A stretch of DNA of 64,000 bases from Agrobacterium albertimagni AOL15 (GTDB lineage Bacteria; Pseudomonadota; Alphaproteobacteria; Rhizobiales; Rhizobiaceae): positions 248,001 to 312,000 of the forward strand of contig NZ_ALJF01000004.1 in NCBI RefSeq assembly GCF_000300855.1, written 5' to 3'. Every line of letters starts with the position of its first letter. Within the stretch, counting starts at the first letter, position 1. Positions 18,876 through 29,392 of this stretch are shown here, piece after piece. Under the pieces are notes generated by a model. The model did not search any database, had not been told where the DNA came from, and saw only the letters and a program-made list of their open reading frames with translations. Both the position numbers and the translations under genes were made by a program.

Positions 18876-19034
18876 TCATCGGCGACTGATCACGCCGTAG
18901 TCTGAAAGAGGCTCGTCCCCCGCCGCTTCAGACTCGGGCAAAGGCCTTATCCCCCTCTCCGGGCCTTTGTCCCCATATTCCGGAGCCGTCGTGGCAGTCC
19001 CCGCCTCAAGCCACGACGGCCTCCACCCCTTTCC
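18876..19034 (+). ncRNA. candidate trans-acting small RNA, three hairpins with C-rich loops (alpha-r7-like)
   Basis: Three stems in a row lie in the 416-bp gap between polA and marR: AGTCTGAA/TTCAGACT (18899-18934, loop with CCCCCGCC); an 11-bp stem GGGCAAAGGCC with GGCCTTTGTCC, one G-U pair (18936-18972, loop TTATCCCCCTCTCC); and a perfect 11-bp stem GCCGTCGTGGC/GCCACGACGGC (18985-19020, loop AGTCCCCGCCTCAA). All three loops are C-rich and could pair with ribosome binding sites. A possible -35 CTTGAA is at 18842-18847, with a weak -10 near 18866. I recall the alpha-r7 family (Smr7C, 134-159 nt) lying next to polA in Sinorhizobium, which fits. The final stem lacks a proper T-run, so the 3' end is uncertain. 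Confidence 0.55.
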
Positions 19035-19109
19035 TAGCAAAAGCCAAAATTAGTCAGCCTCAGAAATGGATCGCATGCGATCATTCCTCGCAGACGAAAC
19101 CGCGACGAC

Positions 19110-19568
19110 GTGTCGAGCGCCATGGCCCATGACCGTACGATCCCTGACCGCTCCGAATCCGCCACATGGCTGGCGAGCCAGCTTGCGCGCGGGTTTACAC
19201 GGGCGCTGCAGGCCCGGGCGGCCAAGCTCGGCTTCTCCCCCGGACAGTTTCCGATCCTGCTCGAGCTCTGGGAAGAAGAAGGGTTGACCCAGCGGCAGCT
19301 GCTCGACCGGGTCGATGTTGAACAGGCGACGATCGCCAATACGCTTGCTAGGATGGAGCGCGACGGGCTGATCGAGCGCCGCGTTCACCCCAAGGACAAG
19401 CGCGCGCAGCAGATTTTCCTGACCGACAAGGCGCGCGACATGCGCGAGGAGGCGCTGGCTGCCGCCGAAGCGGCGGAGCAGGCCATCTTCCAGGGTTTCC
19501 GGCGCTTCGAGAAGGAATTGCTAAAGGAATATATCCGCTGGGCGATCGCGAATGCCCGCAAGCTGTGA
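19110..19568 (+). CDS. MarR-family transcriptional regulator
   Basis: 152 residues, the standard MarR length. Winged helix visible: LTQRQLLDRVDVEQATIANTLARMERDGLIERRVHPKDKRAQQIFLT, the wing being the HPKDKRAQ segment, with dimerising helices at both ends. Such proteins are small-ligand-responsive repressors. The first start is GTG 19110; ATG 19122 gives a protein four residues shorter, and neither has a strong ribosome site. It lies after the three-hairpin element and 106 nt before an M20 peptidase gene on the same strand. Ligand and targets are unknown. Confidence 0.9.
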   Translation: MSSAMAHDRTIPDRSESATWLASQLARGFTRALQARAAKLGFSPGQFPILLELWEEEGLTQRQLLDRVDVEQATIANTLARMERDGLIERRVHPKDKRAQQIFLTDKARDMREEALAAAEAAEQAIFQGFRRFEKELLKEYIRWAIANARKL

Positions 19569-19674
19569 ACGGAAATTCATGCGGCTTTGAGAAAATTTCG
19601 CGGTCCCGACGCCTCGAAACGTCATGAGGTTTGGTCTATCGTCCGCCGCACTTTCAAATTTGCAGGACATGACC

Positions 19675-21063
19675 ATGCCCGATCTCTCCCCCATCCTCGC
19701 GAAGGCCGACGAGGCCCTGCCGCAGAGCCTCGAACGGTTGTTCGATCTCGTGCGCATTCCCTCCATCTCGACGGATCCAGCCTATAAGGCCGATTGCCGC
19801 AAGGCCGGCGAATGGCTGGTGTCGGCGCTCACCGACCTCGGCTTCGAGGCTTCGCTGCGCGATACGCCCGGCCACCCGATGGTGGTTGCTCACCACGATG
19901 CCGACCGAGCCGACGCGCCGCATGTGCTGTTCTACGGCCACTACGACGTGCAGCCGGTCGATCCGCTCGATCTCTGGGAAGACGATCCCTTTGCGCCTGC
20001 GATCAAGGAGAAGGATGGCCGCAAGGTGATCACCGGTCGTGGCACCTCGGACGACAAGGGGCAGCTGCTCACCTTTGTTGAAGCCTGCCGCGCCTATAAG
20101 GCGGTCAAGGGTTCTCTGCCGGTCAAGATCACCATCCTGTTCGAGGGCGAAGAAGAATCCGGCTCGCCGTCGCTGAAGCCATTCCTCGCTGCCAATGCCG
20201 ACGAGCTGAAGGCCGATTTTGCCCTCGTCTGCGATACCAGCATGTGGGATCGCGAGACGCCGGCAATCGCTGCGGCCCTGCGTGGCTTGGTCGGCGAAGA
20301 AGTCACGATCATCGCGGCCGACCGCGACTTGCATTCGGGCCTCTTCGGGGGAGCTGCTGCCAATCCCGTTCATATCCTGACAAAGATCCTGGCCGACCTG
20401 CATGACGAGACAGGCAAGGTCACCCTTCCCGGCTTCTATGACGGCGTCGAGGAGACCCCGGCCAATATCAAGGCCTCCTGGGAGAGCCTTGGTCGCACGG
20501 CGGAAAGCTTCCTGGGCGAGGTGGGCCTGTCGGTCCCGGCAGGTGAAAAGGGCCGTTCCGTTCTGGAACTGACCTGGGCGCGCCCGACCGCAGAAGTGAA
20601 CGGCATCATCGGCGGCTATACCGGCGAAGGCTTCAAGACCGTAATTGCGGCCAAGGCCTCGGCGAAGATCTCGTTCCGCCTCGTCGGCACACAGGATCCG
20701 GCCAAGGTACGCGAGAGCTTCCGCGCCTTCGTGCAAGCCCGTATTCCGGACGACTGCAAGGTCGAGTTCCACGAGCATGGCGGTTCGCCGGCCATCCAGC
20801 TCTCCTATGATTCGCCGGAACTGACCAAGGCGAAGAACGCCCTGTCGGACGAATGGCCAAAGCCGGCCGTGATCATCGGCATGGGCGGCTCGATCCCGAT
20901 CGTCGGCGATTTCCAGAAGATGCTCGGCATGGATTCGCTGCTGGTCGGCTTTGGCCTGACCGACGACCGCATCCATTCGCCGAACGAAAAGTATGACCTC
21001 AACTCGTTCCACAAGGGCATCCGCTCGTGGATCCGCATCCTTGACGGGCTCGCAAACGGCTAA
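19675..21063 (+). CDS. M20/M25 family metallopeptidase (dipeptidase-like)
   Basis: 462 residues, a di-zinc peptidase of the ArgE/DapE/carnosinase group. Metal ligands are readable: His and Asp in FYGHYDVQPVDP, bridging Asp in GRGTSDDKGQ, catalytic Glu pair in FEGEEESGSPS, Asp in VCDTSMWD and the C-terminal His in DRIHSPNEKYDL. Length and spacing match dipeptidases that lack a signal peptide, so the enzyme is cytosolic and probably recycles peptides. Start set at the ATG 19675, 8 nt after CAGGA; the ATG at 19669 is too close. A terminator follows. Confidence 0.88.
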   Translation: MPDLSPILAKADEALPQSLERLFDLVRIPSISTDPAYKADCRKAGEWLVSALTDLGFEASLRDTPGHPMVVAHHDADRADAPHVLFYGHYDVQPVDPLDLWEDDPFAPAIKEKDGRKVITGRGTSDDKGQLLTFVEACRAYKAVKGSLPVKITILFEGEEESGSPSLKPFLAANADELKADFALVCDTSMWDRETPAIAAALRGLVGEEVTIIAADRDLHSGLFGGAAANPVHILTKILADLHDETGKVTLPGFYDGVEETPANIKASWESLGRTAESFLGEVGLSVPAGEKGRSVLELTWARPTAEVNGIIGGYTGEGFKTVIAAKASAKISFRLVGTQDPAKVRESFRAFVQARIPDDCKVEFHEHGGSPAIQLSYDSPELTKAKNALSDEWPKPAVIIGMGGSIPIVGDFQKMLGMDSLLVGFGLTDDRIHSPNEKYDLNSFHKGIRSWIRILDGLANG

Positions 21064-21077
21064 GGCCAGAAAAGCAA

Positions 21078-21106
21078 AAAGGCCGGTCAAAAACCGGCCT
21101 TTCCTT
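21078..21106 (+). terminator. Rho-independent terminator after the M20 peptidase
   Basis: AAAGGCCGGT/ACCGGCCTTT, a perfect 10-bp stem with a 5-nt loop, then CCTTT. It begins 15 nt after the stop codon. Confidence 0.85.
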
Positions 21107-21379
21107 TACGCTTCTACGCTTGCCTGCCAGTACATCCGTGGTCAGGGTCGGAAACGTGCCATTCGATGTCTCGGATGTTGGCCCACCTTCGTGAACCGCA
21201 TCCCGGATCTAGATGATCGCTCTGGATGCTTAACAACCGGTTAAGTGTTTTGAAGTTCCTGAAACAGGATCTCCGCAAACGCTCTATCGTCTGGTGATCC
21301 TGAAATGGGGATGCAAGACTGCCCTTTCAAGAGGCCTATCCGCTTGAATTGCAGATAGAGCTCCGGTTAGACTTCTCCC
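21107..21379. other. intergenic stretch without a recognisable gene
   Basis: The gap between the terminator and the YbaK gene shows no good reading frame. The only structure I see is the short inverted repeat CTTAAC/GTTAAG at 21229-21245, of unknown meaning, possibly an operator for the next gene. Confidence 0.5.
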
Positions 21380-21838
21380 ATGAGCCTCGAATCCGTCCGA
21401 CAGTTCTTCCGGGAAAACGCACCCGACATCTCCGTCATCGTCACCGAAGCAAGCTCCGCCACCGTGGCGCTTGCGGCCGAAGCGCATGGCGTCGAGCCTG
21501 ATCAGATCGCCAAGACGATATGCCTGAGGATCGGCGAAGACGTGGTGCTCGTGGTCACCGCGGGCACGAAGCGGCTCGACAATCGCAAGTTCAAGGATCG
21601 TTTCGGCGTGAAGCCGCGCATGCTGGATGCGGAAGCGGTGGTCGAAGCGACCAGCCATCCCGTCGGTGGCGTCTGCCCCTTCGGTCTGCCCTCACCTCTC
21701 AAGGTCTATTGCGATCAGTCGCTCCAGGCCTTCGACGAGGTGGTTCCGGCCGCAGGTGCGACGAATGCTGCAGTGAAGATTGCGCCGGAGCGCATGAGGT
21801 CACTCGTCGATGGAGAATGGGCGGATCTCTGCCAGTAG
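21380..21838 (+). CDS. YbaK/EbsC-type aminoacyl-tRNA deacylase
   Basis: 152 residues of the YbaK/ProX editing domain, which hydrolyses mischarged aminoacyl-tRNAs such as Cys-tRNA(Pro). Family marks: QIAKTICLRIGEDVVLVVTAGTKRLD, with the catalytic Lys region, and GGVCPFGLPSPLKVY, which holds the conserved GGxxPxG loop. The ATG at 21380 follows a weak AGACTTCTCCC context. It is an independent free-standing editing factor, not fused to a synthetase. Exact tRNA specificity cannot be told. Confidence 0.88.
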   Translation: MSLESVRQFFRENAPDISVIVTEASSATVALAAEAHGVEPDQIAKTICLRIGEDVVLVVTAGTKRLDNRKFKDRFGVKPRMLDAEAVVEATSHPVGGVCPFGLPSPLKVYCDQSLQAFDEVVPAAGATNAAVKIAPERMRSLVDGEWADLCQ

Positions 21839-22025
21839 CTTCACGCGTCGTTCAGAGCTTGTTTACCGGGCTTTAACCACCCCTTAAATCGCCGCAATTA
21901 CTGTGCAATTGCGCGATCGTCCACCCGACGAGAGACTGGATGATCGTCCGAGATTTCTTGAAGCCATTTCCGCGCCGGTCCTTCCCGGGCAACGCACAAC
22001 GAGCATCTGGAGCAAGATCACCGCA

Positions 22026-24251
22026 ATGGTGAGCCGAGGCAAATCCCGCGATCGTATTGAACCAAGCTTCGGCGACGAGCGCGAGGACGAGGATTTTCGC
22101 CTCGATGCAGACGATCGGGTGATCGGCGGCCGGCCAGTGCGTGCCGGTGGCAAAAAGACGGCGGGTTCGGCGAAGCGCGGCAAGTCCGGCAGCCAGAAGA
22201 GCCGCAAAGCGAAAAACAGCGGCGGCGGATTCGGGCTTGGCAAGCTGATCTATTGGGGCTTCGTGCTTTCGATCTGGTGTGGTATCGGCTTGGTGGGTCT
22301 GGTCGCCTATTACGGCTCGCAGATGCCGAGCGCCAGCAGCTGGTCGATCCCGGAGCGTCCGCCGAACATGAAGATCGTGTCCGTCGAGGGCACCGTGATT
22401 GCAAACCGTGGGGCAACCGGCGGTGAAGCACTGCCGCTCGAGGAAATGTCGCCCTTCATCCCACAGGCGGTGATGGCGATCGAAGACCGTCGCTTCTACT
22501 CGCATTTCGGCGTCGATCCGCTCGGGCTTGCCCGCGCGGTGATTACCAACGTGACGAGCGGCCGGGCCGTCCAGGGCGGTTCGACACTGACGCAGCAGCT
22601 GGCCAAGAACCTCTTCCTGTCTCCGGAGCGCACGATCGAGCGCAAGGTGCAGGAAGTGCTGCTCGCCTTCTGGCTGGAGCAGAAATACACCAAGGACCAG
22701 ATCATGGCGATGTATCTGAACCGGGTGTTCTTCGGCTCGAACGCTTACGGCGTCGAAGCGGCATCGCGACGCTATTTCAACAAGTCGGCCCGCGACGTGA
22801 ACCTCGGCGAGGCCGCCCTTCTGGCAGGTCTGCTGAAGGCGCCCTCACGGCTGTCGCCGGCGCGCGATCCGGAGGCAGCGGAAGCCCGCGCGCAGGTCGT
22901 TCTCCAGGCCATGTTCGAAGAAGGCTACATCACTGCCGACGAGATCAAGACCGCCATGTCGCAACCGCCGACCAAGGCCAAGCGCTATTGGAGCGGGGCT
23001 GGCCAGTATGTCGCGGATCTCGTACGCGACGAAGTGACCCTGCTGATCGGCCAGGTCACGGAAGATATCCTCGTCGAGACGACGATCGACATGACGCTGG
23101 AAAAGAAGGCCGAAGCCGCGTTGACGGAATCGCTTGCGACCGAGGGAGATAAGGTCAATGCCTCGCAGGCGGCGCTCGTTTCCATCGACGGGACCGGGGC
23201 CATCCGGGCGCTGGTCGGCGGCCGCGACTATGCCGAAAGCCAGTTCAACCGTGCAGTCAAGGCGAAGCGTCAGCCGGGCTCGGCCTTCAAACCCTTCGTC
23301 TATGCCGCCGCCATCGAAAACGGACTTCGGCCGACGTCGGTGCGCAATGACGCGCCGATCCGGATCGGCTCGTGGACACCTGAAAACTACGACCAAAAAT
23401 ATCGGGGACCGGTGACTGCGACGCAGGCGCTTGCCGAATCCCTGAACACGATTGCTGCCCAGCTGGTCATGGAAGTCGGACCCGATCAGGTGATCAAGCT
23501 CGCCCATCGGATGGGCATCGAATCGAGCTTGCAGAGCAATGCCTCGATCGCGCTTGGAACATCGGAAGTCTCGCTCCTCGAACTGACGGCGGCCTATGCG
23601 CCGTTCATGAACGGCGGCTACAAGGCGACGCCACACATCGTTCGCCGAATCTCGAAGGCGGATGGCAGCCTGCTTTACGAGAACAATTATCTCGAGCCGC
23701 CGAAGGTGCTGAACGACGGGGTGGTGGCGATGATGAACGCAATGATGCGCAGCGTCATCGATCACGGCACGGGGAAGAATGCGCGGCTTTCGGGCTGGGA
23801 AGCAGCCGGCAAGACCGGTACGACGCAATCCTTCCGTGACGCGCTGTTCGTTGGCTATACGAGCAACCTGACCACCGGCATCTGGTTCGGCAATGATGAC
23901 GGGCAGTCGATGAAGAAAGTGACCGGCGGCGGGCTTCCGGCCAAGGCCTGGCATGACTTCATGAAGGCGGCACATCAGGGTCTGGCGCCTGCCCCGCTGC
24001 CGGGTGGGGACTTCATCGAGCCGTCACCCGCGGAAGATCCCATGACGATCGGCACGATCATTTCGGACGTGCTCCAAGGTGGCCGTGAAGAACGGTATTC
24101 CGGCGATCCCGTCTATGCCGAAGGCTATCCCGAAGGTCCCGTCCCTTCCCAGGATGTGACCGGTTCGGCAGGGCCCATACCGCCGGGCGAGGTTGGCGGT
24201 GAACAAGGCACGCGCCGAACCACCCTGCTCGACTTGATCCTGGGACAATAA
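22026..24251 (+). CDS. class A penicillin-binding protein 1 (transglycosylase-transpeptidase)
   Basis: Bifunctional peptidoglycan synthase anchored in the inner membrane. 741 residues: a basic cytosolic N-terminus (about 1-75, Lys/Gly-rich), one membrane segment (LIYWGFVLSIWCGIGLVGLV), a GT51 glycosyltransferase domain (EDRRFYSHFGVDPLGLARA, GGSTLTQQLAKNLFL), then a transpeptidase domain with SxxK (PGSAFKPF), SxN (ESLNTIA) and KTG (GKTGTTQSF). A Pro/Gly-rich tail ends in LDLILGQ. The longer frame begins at GTG 21903, but the ATG at 22026 opens the recognisable protein. It resembles MrcA/PBP1a of Rhizobiales. Confidence 0.92.
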   Translation: MVSRGKSRDRIEPSFGDEREDEDFRLDADDRVIGGRPVRAGGKKTAGSAKRGKSGSQKSRKAKNSGGGFGLGKLIYWGFVLSIWCGIGLVGLVAYYGSQMPSASSWSIPERPPNMKIVSVEGTVIANRGATGGEALPLEEMSPFIPQAVMAIEDRRFYSHFGVDPLGLARAVITNVTSGRAVQGGSTLTQQLAKNLFLSPERTIERKVQEVLLAFWLEQKYTKDQIMAMYLNRVFFGSNAYGVEAASRRYFNKSARDVNLGEAALLAGLLKAPSRLSPARDPEAAEARAQVVLQAMFEEGYITADEIKTAMSQPPTKAKRYWSGAGQYVADLVRDEVTLLIGQVTEDILVETTIDMTLEKKAEAALTESLATEGDKVNASQAALVSIDGTGAIRALVGGRDYAESQFNRAVKAKRQPGSAFKPFVYAAAIENGLRPTSVRNDAPIRIGSWTPENYDQKYRGPVTATQALAESLNTIAAQLVMEVGPDQVIKLAHRMGIESSLQSNASIALGTSEVSLLELTAAYAPFMNGGYKATPHIVRRISKADGSLLYENNYLEPPKVLNDGVVAMMNAMMRSVIDHGTGKNARLSGWEAAGKTGTTQSFRDALFVGYTSNLTTGIWFGNDDGQSMKKVTGGGLPAKAWHDFMKAAHQGLAPAPLPGGDFIEPSPAEDPMTIGTIISDVLQGGREERYSGDPVYAEGYPEGPVPSQDVTGSAGPIPPGEVGGEQGTRRTTLLDLILGQ

Positions 24252-24402
24252 GGGCCACATGAGGACGGCGAGAGGCCGTCGGCCTGACGCAAGGCCGCGA
24301 TTTTAGCATAGCCTTTCTGTCAAGGACCGAGGGGTGCGGCAAAGCCCATGAAATCGCTGCACCAATCTGTTCTTTTTTACGGGTTTCCAGCGGATTTCCA
24401 GC

Positions 24403-24434
24403 CTTGCAGTCAGAAATTCCGCTTCTTATATACG
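24403..24434 (+). promoter_or_regulatory. RpoH-type heat-shock promoter for dnaK
   Basis: CTTGCA (24403-24408), a 16-nt spacer and CTTATATACG (24425-24434). The -10 matches the alphaproteobacterial sigma-32 form CYTATnTnnG exactly and the -35 keeps CTTG. No CIRCE element (TTAGCACTC/GAGTGCTAA) is seen in the 290-bp gap, so control is by RpoH and not HrcA. The leader to the dnaK ATG would be about 100 nt. Confidence 0.65.
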
Positions 24435-24541
24435 CGACATAACCGCAGCGGCGCTGCAGTGTATCCCAGACCATCCACGTCGAGGGGCTGTCAGGAATGC
24501 CTGATTGGGGTTCCGACGGCCTGCTTCAAGGAGAATATGAC

Positions 24542-26454
<1,913 letters not shown>

Positions 26455-26455
<1 letters not shown>

Positions 26456-26925
26456 TGCAGGGCTACTTCGGACGCCGTTCCAAGACCTGGCTGGCCTTCG
26501 GGCCAGCCGCATTTTCGTTGATTCTGGCGACCGGTGCCGTGGCACAGGACAGGGGGCAGGTCAGCGCCGTTCACCGCCAGGTGAGCGCCGCCGAGGCCGG
26601 TGTGGCCAAGGCGATTTCCGCGAAGGACAGCAATACCCTTTCCCGCATCGGCAACGATCTCGGCAAGATCATCGAAGCTGCGCTTCAGAGGCGTGAGAAC
26701 GGTGGCGAGGTAACTTCCTGCGACATGGCTGCGCATTCGCTGGCCTTCGCAGCTGTGACGTCCGCAGACGGGCTGATCAGCAAAGGCGAGGCGCGCAAGC
26801 TCTTGATGCAGGATGCGATCTCGGCTGCGTCCGACTTCCAGAAAGACATGCAGGCCTGTGACAAGCAGGCCGGCAAGGCGACGGGCAGCCACACGAGCGT
26901 TGGGAAAGCTTTGAGAGCTTTGTAA
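26455..26925 (+). CDS. small exported protein of unknown function in the dnaK-dnaJ operon
   Basis: 156 residues. N-terminal signal peptide: basic [10 protein letters not shown], hydrophobic [16 protein letters not shown], cleavage likely after AVAQ. The mature protein is helical, Ala-rich and has two Cys ([15 protein letters not shown]) that could form a disulfide in the periplasm. No family recognised. Its ATG shares one base with the dnaK stop (TGATG), and dnaJ begins 4 nt after its own stop, so it sits in the heat-shock operon. An exported product here is unusual, since dnaK-dnaJ are normally adjacent or separated by a plain gap. A regulatory role in envelope stress is only speculation. 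Confidence 0.75.
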
Positions 26926-26929
26926 TACA

Positions 26930-28081
26930 ATGGCAAAAGCAGATTTCTACGAGACCCTCGGCGTGGGCCGGACGGCGGATGAGAAGGAGCTGAAAAGCGC
27001 CTTCCGCAAACTGGCCATGAAATACCACCCGGACAAAAACCCAGGTGACGAAGAGGCCGAGAAGAAGTTCAAGGAACTCAACGAGGCCTATGAAACTCTA
27101 AAGGATCCGCAGAAGCGCGCAGCTTATGACCGGTTCGGCCACGCAGCCTTCGAACAGGGCGGCATGGGCGGTGGCGGCTTTGGTGGCGGCGGCGGTTTTG
27201 CCGGCGGCGGCTTCTCCGACATCTTCGAGGACATCTTCGGCGAGATGATGGGCGGCGGTCGTGGCGGACGCGCGCGTTCGACCGGTGGTCGCGAACGCGG
27301 TGCCGACCTGCGCTACAACATGGAGATCAGCCTCGAAGAGGCCTTCACCGGCAAGACGGCCCAGATCCGGGTCCCGACCTCGATCACCTGTGACGTCTGC
27401 ACGGGTTCAGGCGCGAAGCCGGGCACGCAGCCCAAGACCTGCACGACCTGTCAGGGCTCTGGCCGCGTGCGTGCGGCCCAGGGCTTCTTCTCGATCGAGC
27501 GGACTTGCCCGACCTGTCACGGTCGCGGCCAGACCATCTCGGATCCATGCACCAAGTGCCACGGCCAGGGCCGTGTTACCGAAGAGCGCTCGCTTTCGGT
27601 CAGCATTCCCTCTGGTATCGAGGACGGTACGCGCATCCGCCTGCAGGGCGAAGGTGAAGCTGGACTTCGCGGTGGCCCTTCGGGCGATCTCTACATCTTC
27701 CTGTCGGTGAAGCCGCACGAGTTCTTCCAGCGCGACGGGGCGGATCTCTATTGCTCCGTGCCGATCTCGATGACGACGGCAGCACTCGGCGGAACCTTCG
27801 ACGTGGTGACGCTGGATGGGACGAAGTCGCGTGTGACGGTTCCGGAGGGCACCCAGCCCGGCCGGCAGTTCCGCCTCAAGGGCAAGGGCATGCCGGTGCT
27901 GCGCTCGACGCAGGTCGGTGACCTCTACATTCAGATCCAGATCGAGACGCCGCAGAAGCTGACCAAGCGTCAGCGCGAGTTGCTGCAGGAATTCGAGCAG
28001 CTGTCGTCGAAGGAGAACAATCCGGAATCGACGGGCTTTTTTGCCCGGATGAAGGATTTCTTCGATACGCTCAGCGACTGA
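26930..28081 (+). CDS. dnaJ: chaperone DnaJ (Hsp40)
   Basis: Stimulates DnaK ATPase and delivers substrates. 383 residues: J domain with HPD ([10 protein letters not shown]), Gly/Phe-rich region ([19 protein letters not shown]), four CxxCxGxG zinc repeats ([32 protein letters not shown]) and the C-terminal substrate-binding domains ([18 protein letters not shown]). Complete. It starts 4 nt after the small exported protein and is followed by a strong terminator. Confidence 0.98.
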   Translation: MAKADFYETLGVGRTADEKELKSAFRKLAMKYHPDKNPGDEEAEKKFKELNEAYETLKDPQKRAAYDRFGHAAFEQGGMGGGGFGGGGGFAGGGFSDIFEDIFGEMMGGGRGGRARSTGGRERGADLRYNMEISLEEAFTGKTAQIRVPTSITCDVCTGSGAKPGTQPKTCTTCQGSGRVRAAQGFFSIERTCPTCHGRGQTISDPCTKCHGQGRVTEERSLSVSIPSGIEDGTRIRLQGEGEAGLRGGPSGDLYIFLSVKPHEFFQRDGADLYCSVPISMTTAALGGTFDVVTLDGTKSRVTVPEGTQPGRQFRLKGKGMPVLRSTQVGDLYIQIQIETPQKLTKRQRELLQEFEQLSSKENNPESTGFFARMKDFFDTLSD

Positions 28082-28108
28082 GCGTGTCAGAGCGATGACA
28101 CGATTTGC

Positions 28109-28137
28109 AAGGGGCGGCCCAAAGGGCCGCCCTTTTT
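28109..28137 (+). terminator. Rho-independent terminator after dnaJ
   Basis: GGGCGGCCC/GGGCCGCCC stem with AAA loop, followed by TTTTT, 28 nt after the dnaJ stop. Confidence 0.9.
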
Positions 28138-28145
28138 GCATGGGG

Positions 28146-28397
28146 TCAGGCAGCCAGACGCGGCTGGCGCAGGATGAACCAGGCGAAGTGCTTTTGGATA
28201 GCGGGCGCGATGCCATAGACGATCGAGAGCACCATGATGGGCGCCAGAAGAGCCGTGCGCGCCCAGATCGGCCAACCCTCGGTGAGTGGCATCAGGACAT
28301 ACAGAATGGCGGTGACGAAGGGGTAGATGACAAGGAGCATCAAGAGGGCAAGTCGATGCTTTGAAGGCGTCGGGCGGGATGAAGACGAGTTGGACAT
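28146..28397 (-). CDS. small two-pass membrane protein, divergent from a TetR gene
   Basis: 83 residues with two clear membrane segments (LALLMLLVIYPFVTAILYVLM and TALLAPIMVLSIVYGIAPAI). The ATG at 28397 has GGAG six nt before it; the upstream ATG at 28409 does not. The YPFVTxxL...WPIWARTALLxPIMV pattern resembles small membrane proteins often found beside TetR or MarR genes. It is transcribed away from the TetR gene at 28496, across a gap containing repeated GTTTC half-sites, so the regulator probably represses it. Function unknown. Confidence 0.7.
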   Translation of the reverse strand: MSNSSSSRPTPSKHRLALLMLLVIYPFVTAILYVLMPLTEGWPIWARTALLAPIMVLSIVYGIAPAIQKHFAWFILRQPRLAA

Positions 28398-28420
28398 GGG
28401 AGGCTCCATAAGAACGGTAC

Positions 28421-28449
28421 GTTTCGTTTATATTGAAACTGGCCGTTTC
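28421..28449. promoter_or_regulatory. putative TetR operator with GTTTC half-sites
   Basis: GAAACTGGCCGTTTC at 28435-28449 is a perfect palindrome with a 5-bp centre, and another GTTTC at 28421-28425 can pair with GAAAC at 28435-28439. The 98-bp divergent gap also holds ACGTTTCGTTTA and CCGTTTCGTTCA. This is the usual place for a TetR-family operator. Inferred, not tested. Confidence 0.5.
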
Positions 28450-28495
28450 GTTCAATAGATTTTTCTGCTAGGGAGATGGCAGAGGAGCACCGACT

Positions 28496-29110
28496 GTGAC
28501 GAAGACTGTCCATGACATCACAAAACGCACATCGATTGGGGCGCAGCGGAACCCCGCCAGCGAAGAGGCCATCCTGACGGCAGCGGCCGAGATCCTGCGC
28601 GAGGGCGGGTTGTCGGCCTTCTCGATCGAAGCGGTCGCGCGACGGGCGAAGGCCGGAAAGCCGACGATCTATCGCTGGTGGCCCTCCAAAGCCGCACTGC
28701 TGCTCGATGTCTATCACAGACAGAAGGGCGAGACCTTCTATGCGGACACCGGCAACACACGCGAGGACCTCATCGTCTTTCTCGAAACTCTGCTCGGCTT
28801 CTGGAAGACGAGTGCTGGCGAAGTTTTCCGCTCGATCATCGCTGAAGCCCAGAGCAATCCGGATGCACTGGAGGCATTGCGCGACTATGCGGTCACGCGC
28901 TGCCTGGCGAGCGGCGTGATCCTGAATCGCGGCGTGGCACGCGGCGAAATTCGCGAGGGCCTCGACATTCCGCTCGTCATGGAGCTGTTCTCCAGCTTCT
29001 GCTGGCAAAGATTGCTGACCGGACGGCTCGATGCATCACGAGAACAGCTTTCGCATCTCGTCGACGCGGTGCTGACAGGCTTTGCGACGAAGGATCGTCG
29101 CGCTCAATAG
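28496..29110 (+). CDS. TetR-family transcriptional regulator
   Basis: 204 residues. The N-terminal helix-turn-helix is typical: EEAILTAAAEILREGGLSAF, then IEAVARRAKAGKPTIYRWWPSKAALL. The C-terminal ligand domain is helical. Start is GTG 28496 with GAGGAGC 7 nt before; there is no ATG nearby. The neighbouring divergent small membrane gene is the probable target, and autorepression is likely. The gene ends overlapping the tail of slyX by 7 nt, convergent. Ligand unknown. Confidence 0.9.
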   Translation: MTKTVHDITKRTSIGAQRNPASEEAILTAAAEILREGGLSAFSIEAVARRAKAGKPTIYRWWPSKAALLLDVYHRQKGETFYADTGNTREDLIVFLETLLGFWKTSAGEVFRSIIAEAQSNPDALEALRDYAVTRCLASGVILNRGVARGEIREGLDIPLVMELFSSFCWQRLLTGRLDASREQLSHLVDAVLTGFATKDRRAQ

Positions 29111-29313
29111 TGTGGTGGGCGGGTGATGGCCGGGGCTTCCAGGCTCTGCTCTTCCAGGGACAGGAAGCGCTCCGTGAGCCGATCGAGCTTGGCGCGGGTC
29201 TGTTCGACCACCTTCCACTGCTCGGTCAGCTGATCGGAGAGTTCTTCGATGACGCGCGTCTGATGGGCGACGGTCTCTTCCAGACGCGTGATGCGCTCGT
29301 CCTCGGTGTCCAT
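29104..29313 (-). CDS. slyX: SlyX-family protein
   Basis: 69 residues, mostly one coiled coil (ERITRLEETVAHQTRVIEELSDQL), ending with the characteristic PPHY tail of SlyX proteins. Function is not established even in E. coli, though the name comes from a link to slyD. GGAGAAG lies before the ATG at 29313; ATG 29325 is four residues upstream. The gene overlaps the TetR gene tail-to-tail by 7 bp. Confidence 0.85.
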   Translation of the reverse strand: MDTEDERITRLEETVAHQTRVIEELSDQLTEQWKVVEQTRAKLDRLTERFLSLEEQSLEAPAITRPPHY

Positions 29314-29392
29314 GATCTTCTCCATCGTCTCTCAAGCGGCCTAGATGCCGCAAGTCGGACGCCCCGTCAAACACTGCACGGAAAGGACTGGA

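Noticed and set aside
21229-21245. CTTAAC/GTTAAG as a terminator
   Set aside because: Only 6 bp, no T-run, and a good terminator already follows the upstream gene; kept only as an unexplained inverted repeat.
24252-24541. CIRCE (HrcA operator) upstream of dnaK
   Set aside because: No TTAGCACTC/GAGTGCTAA in the gap; the RpoH-type promoter explains control.
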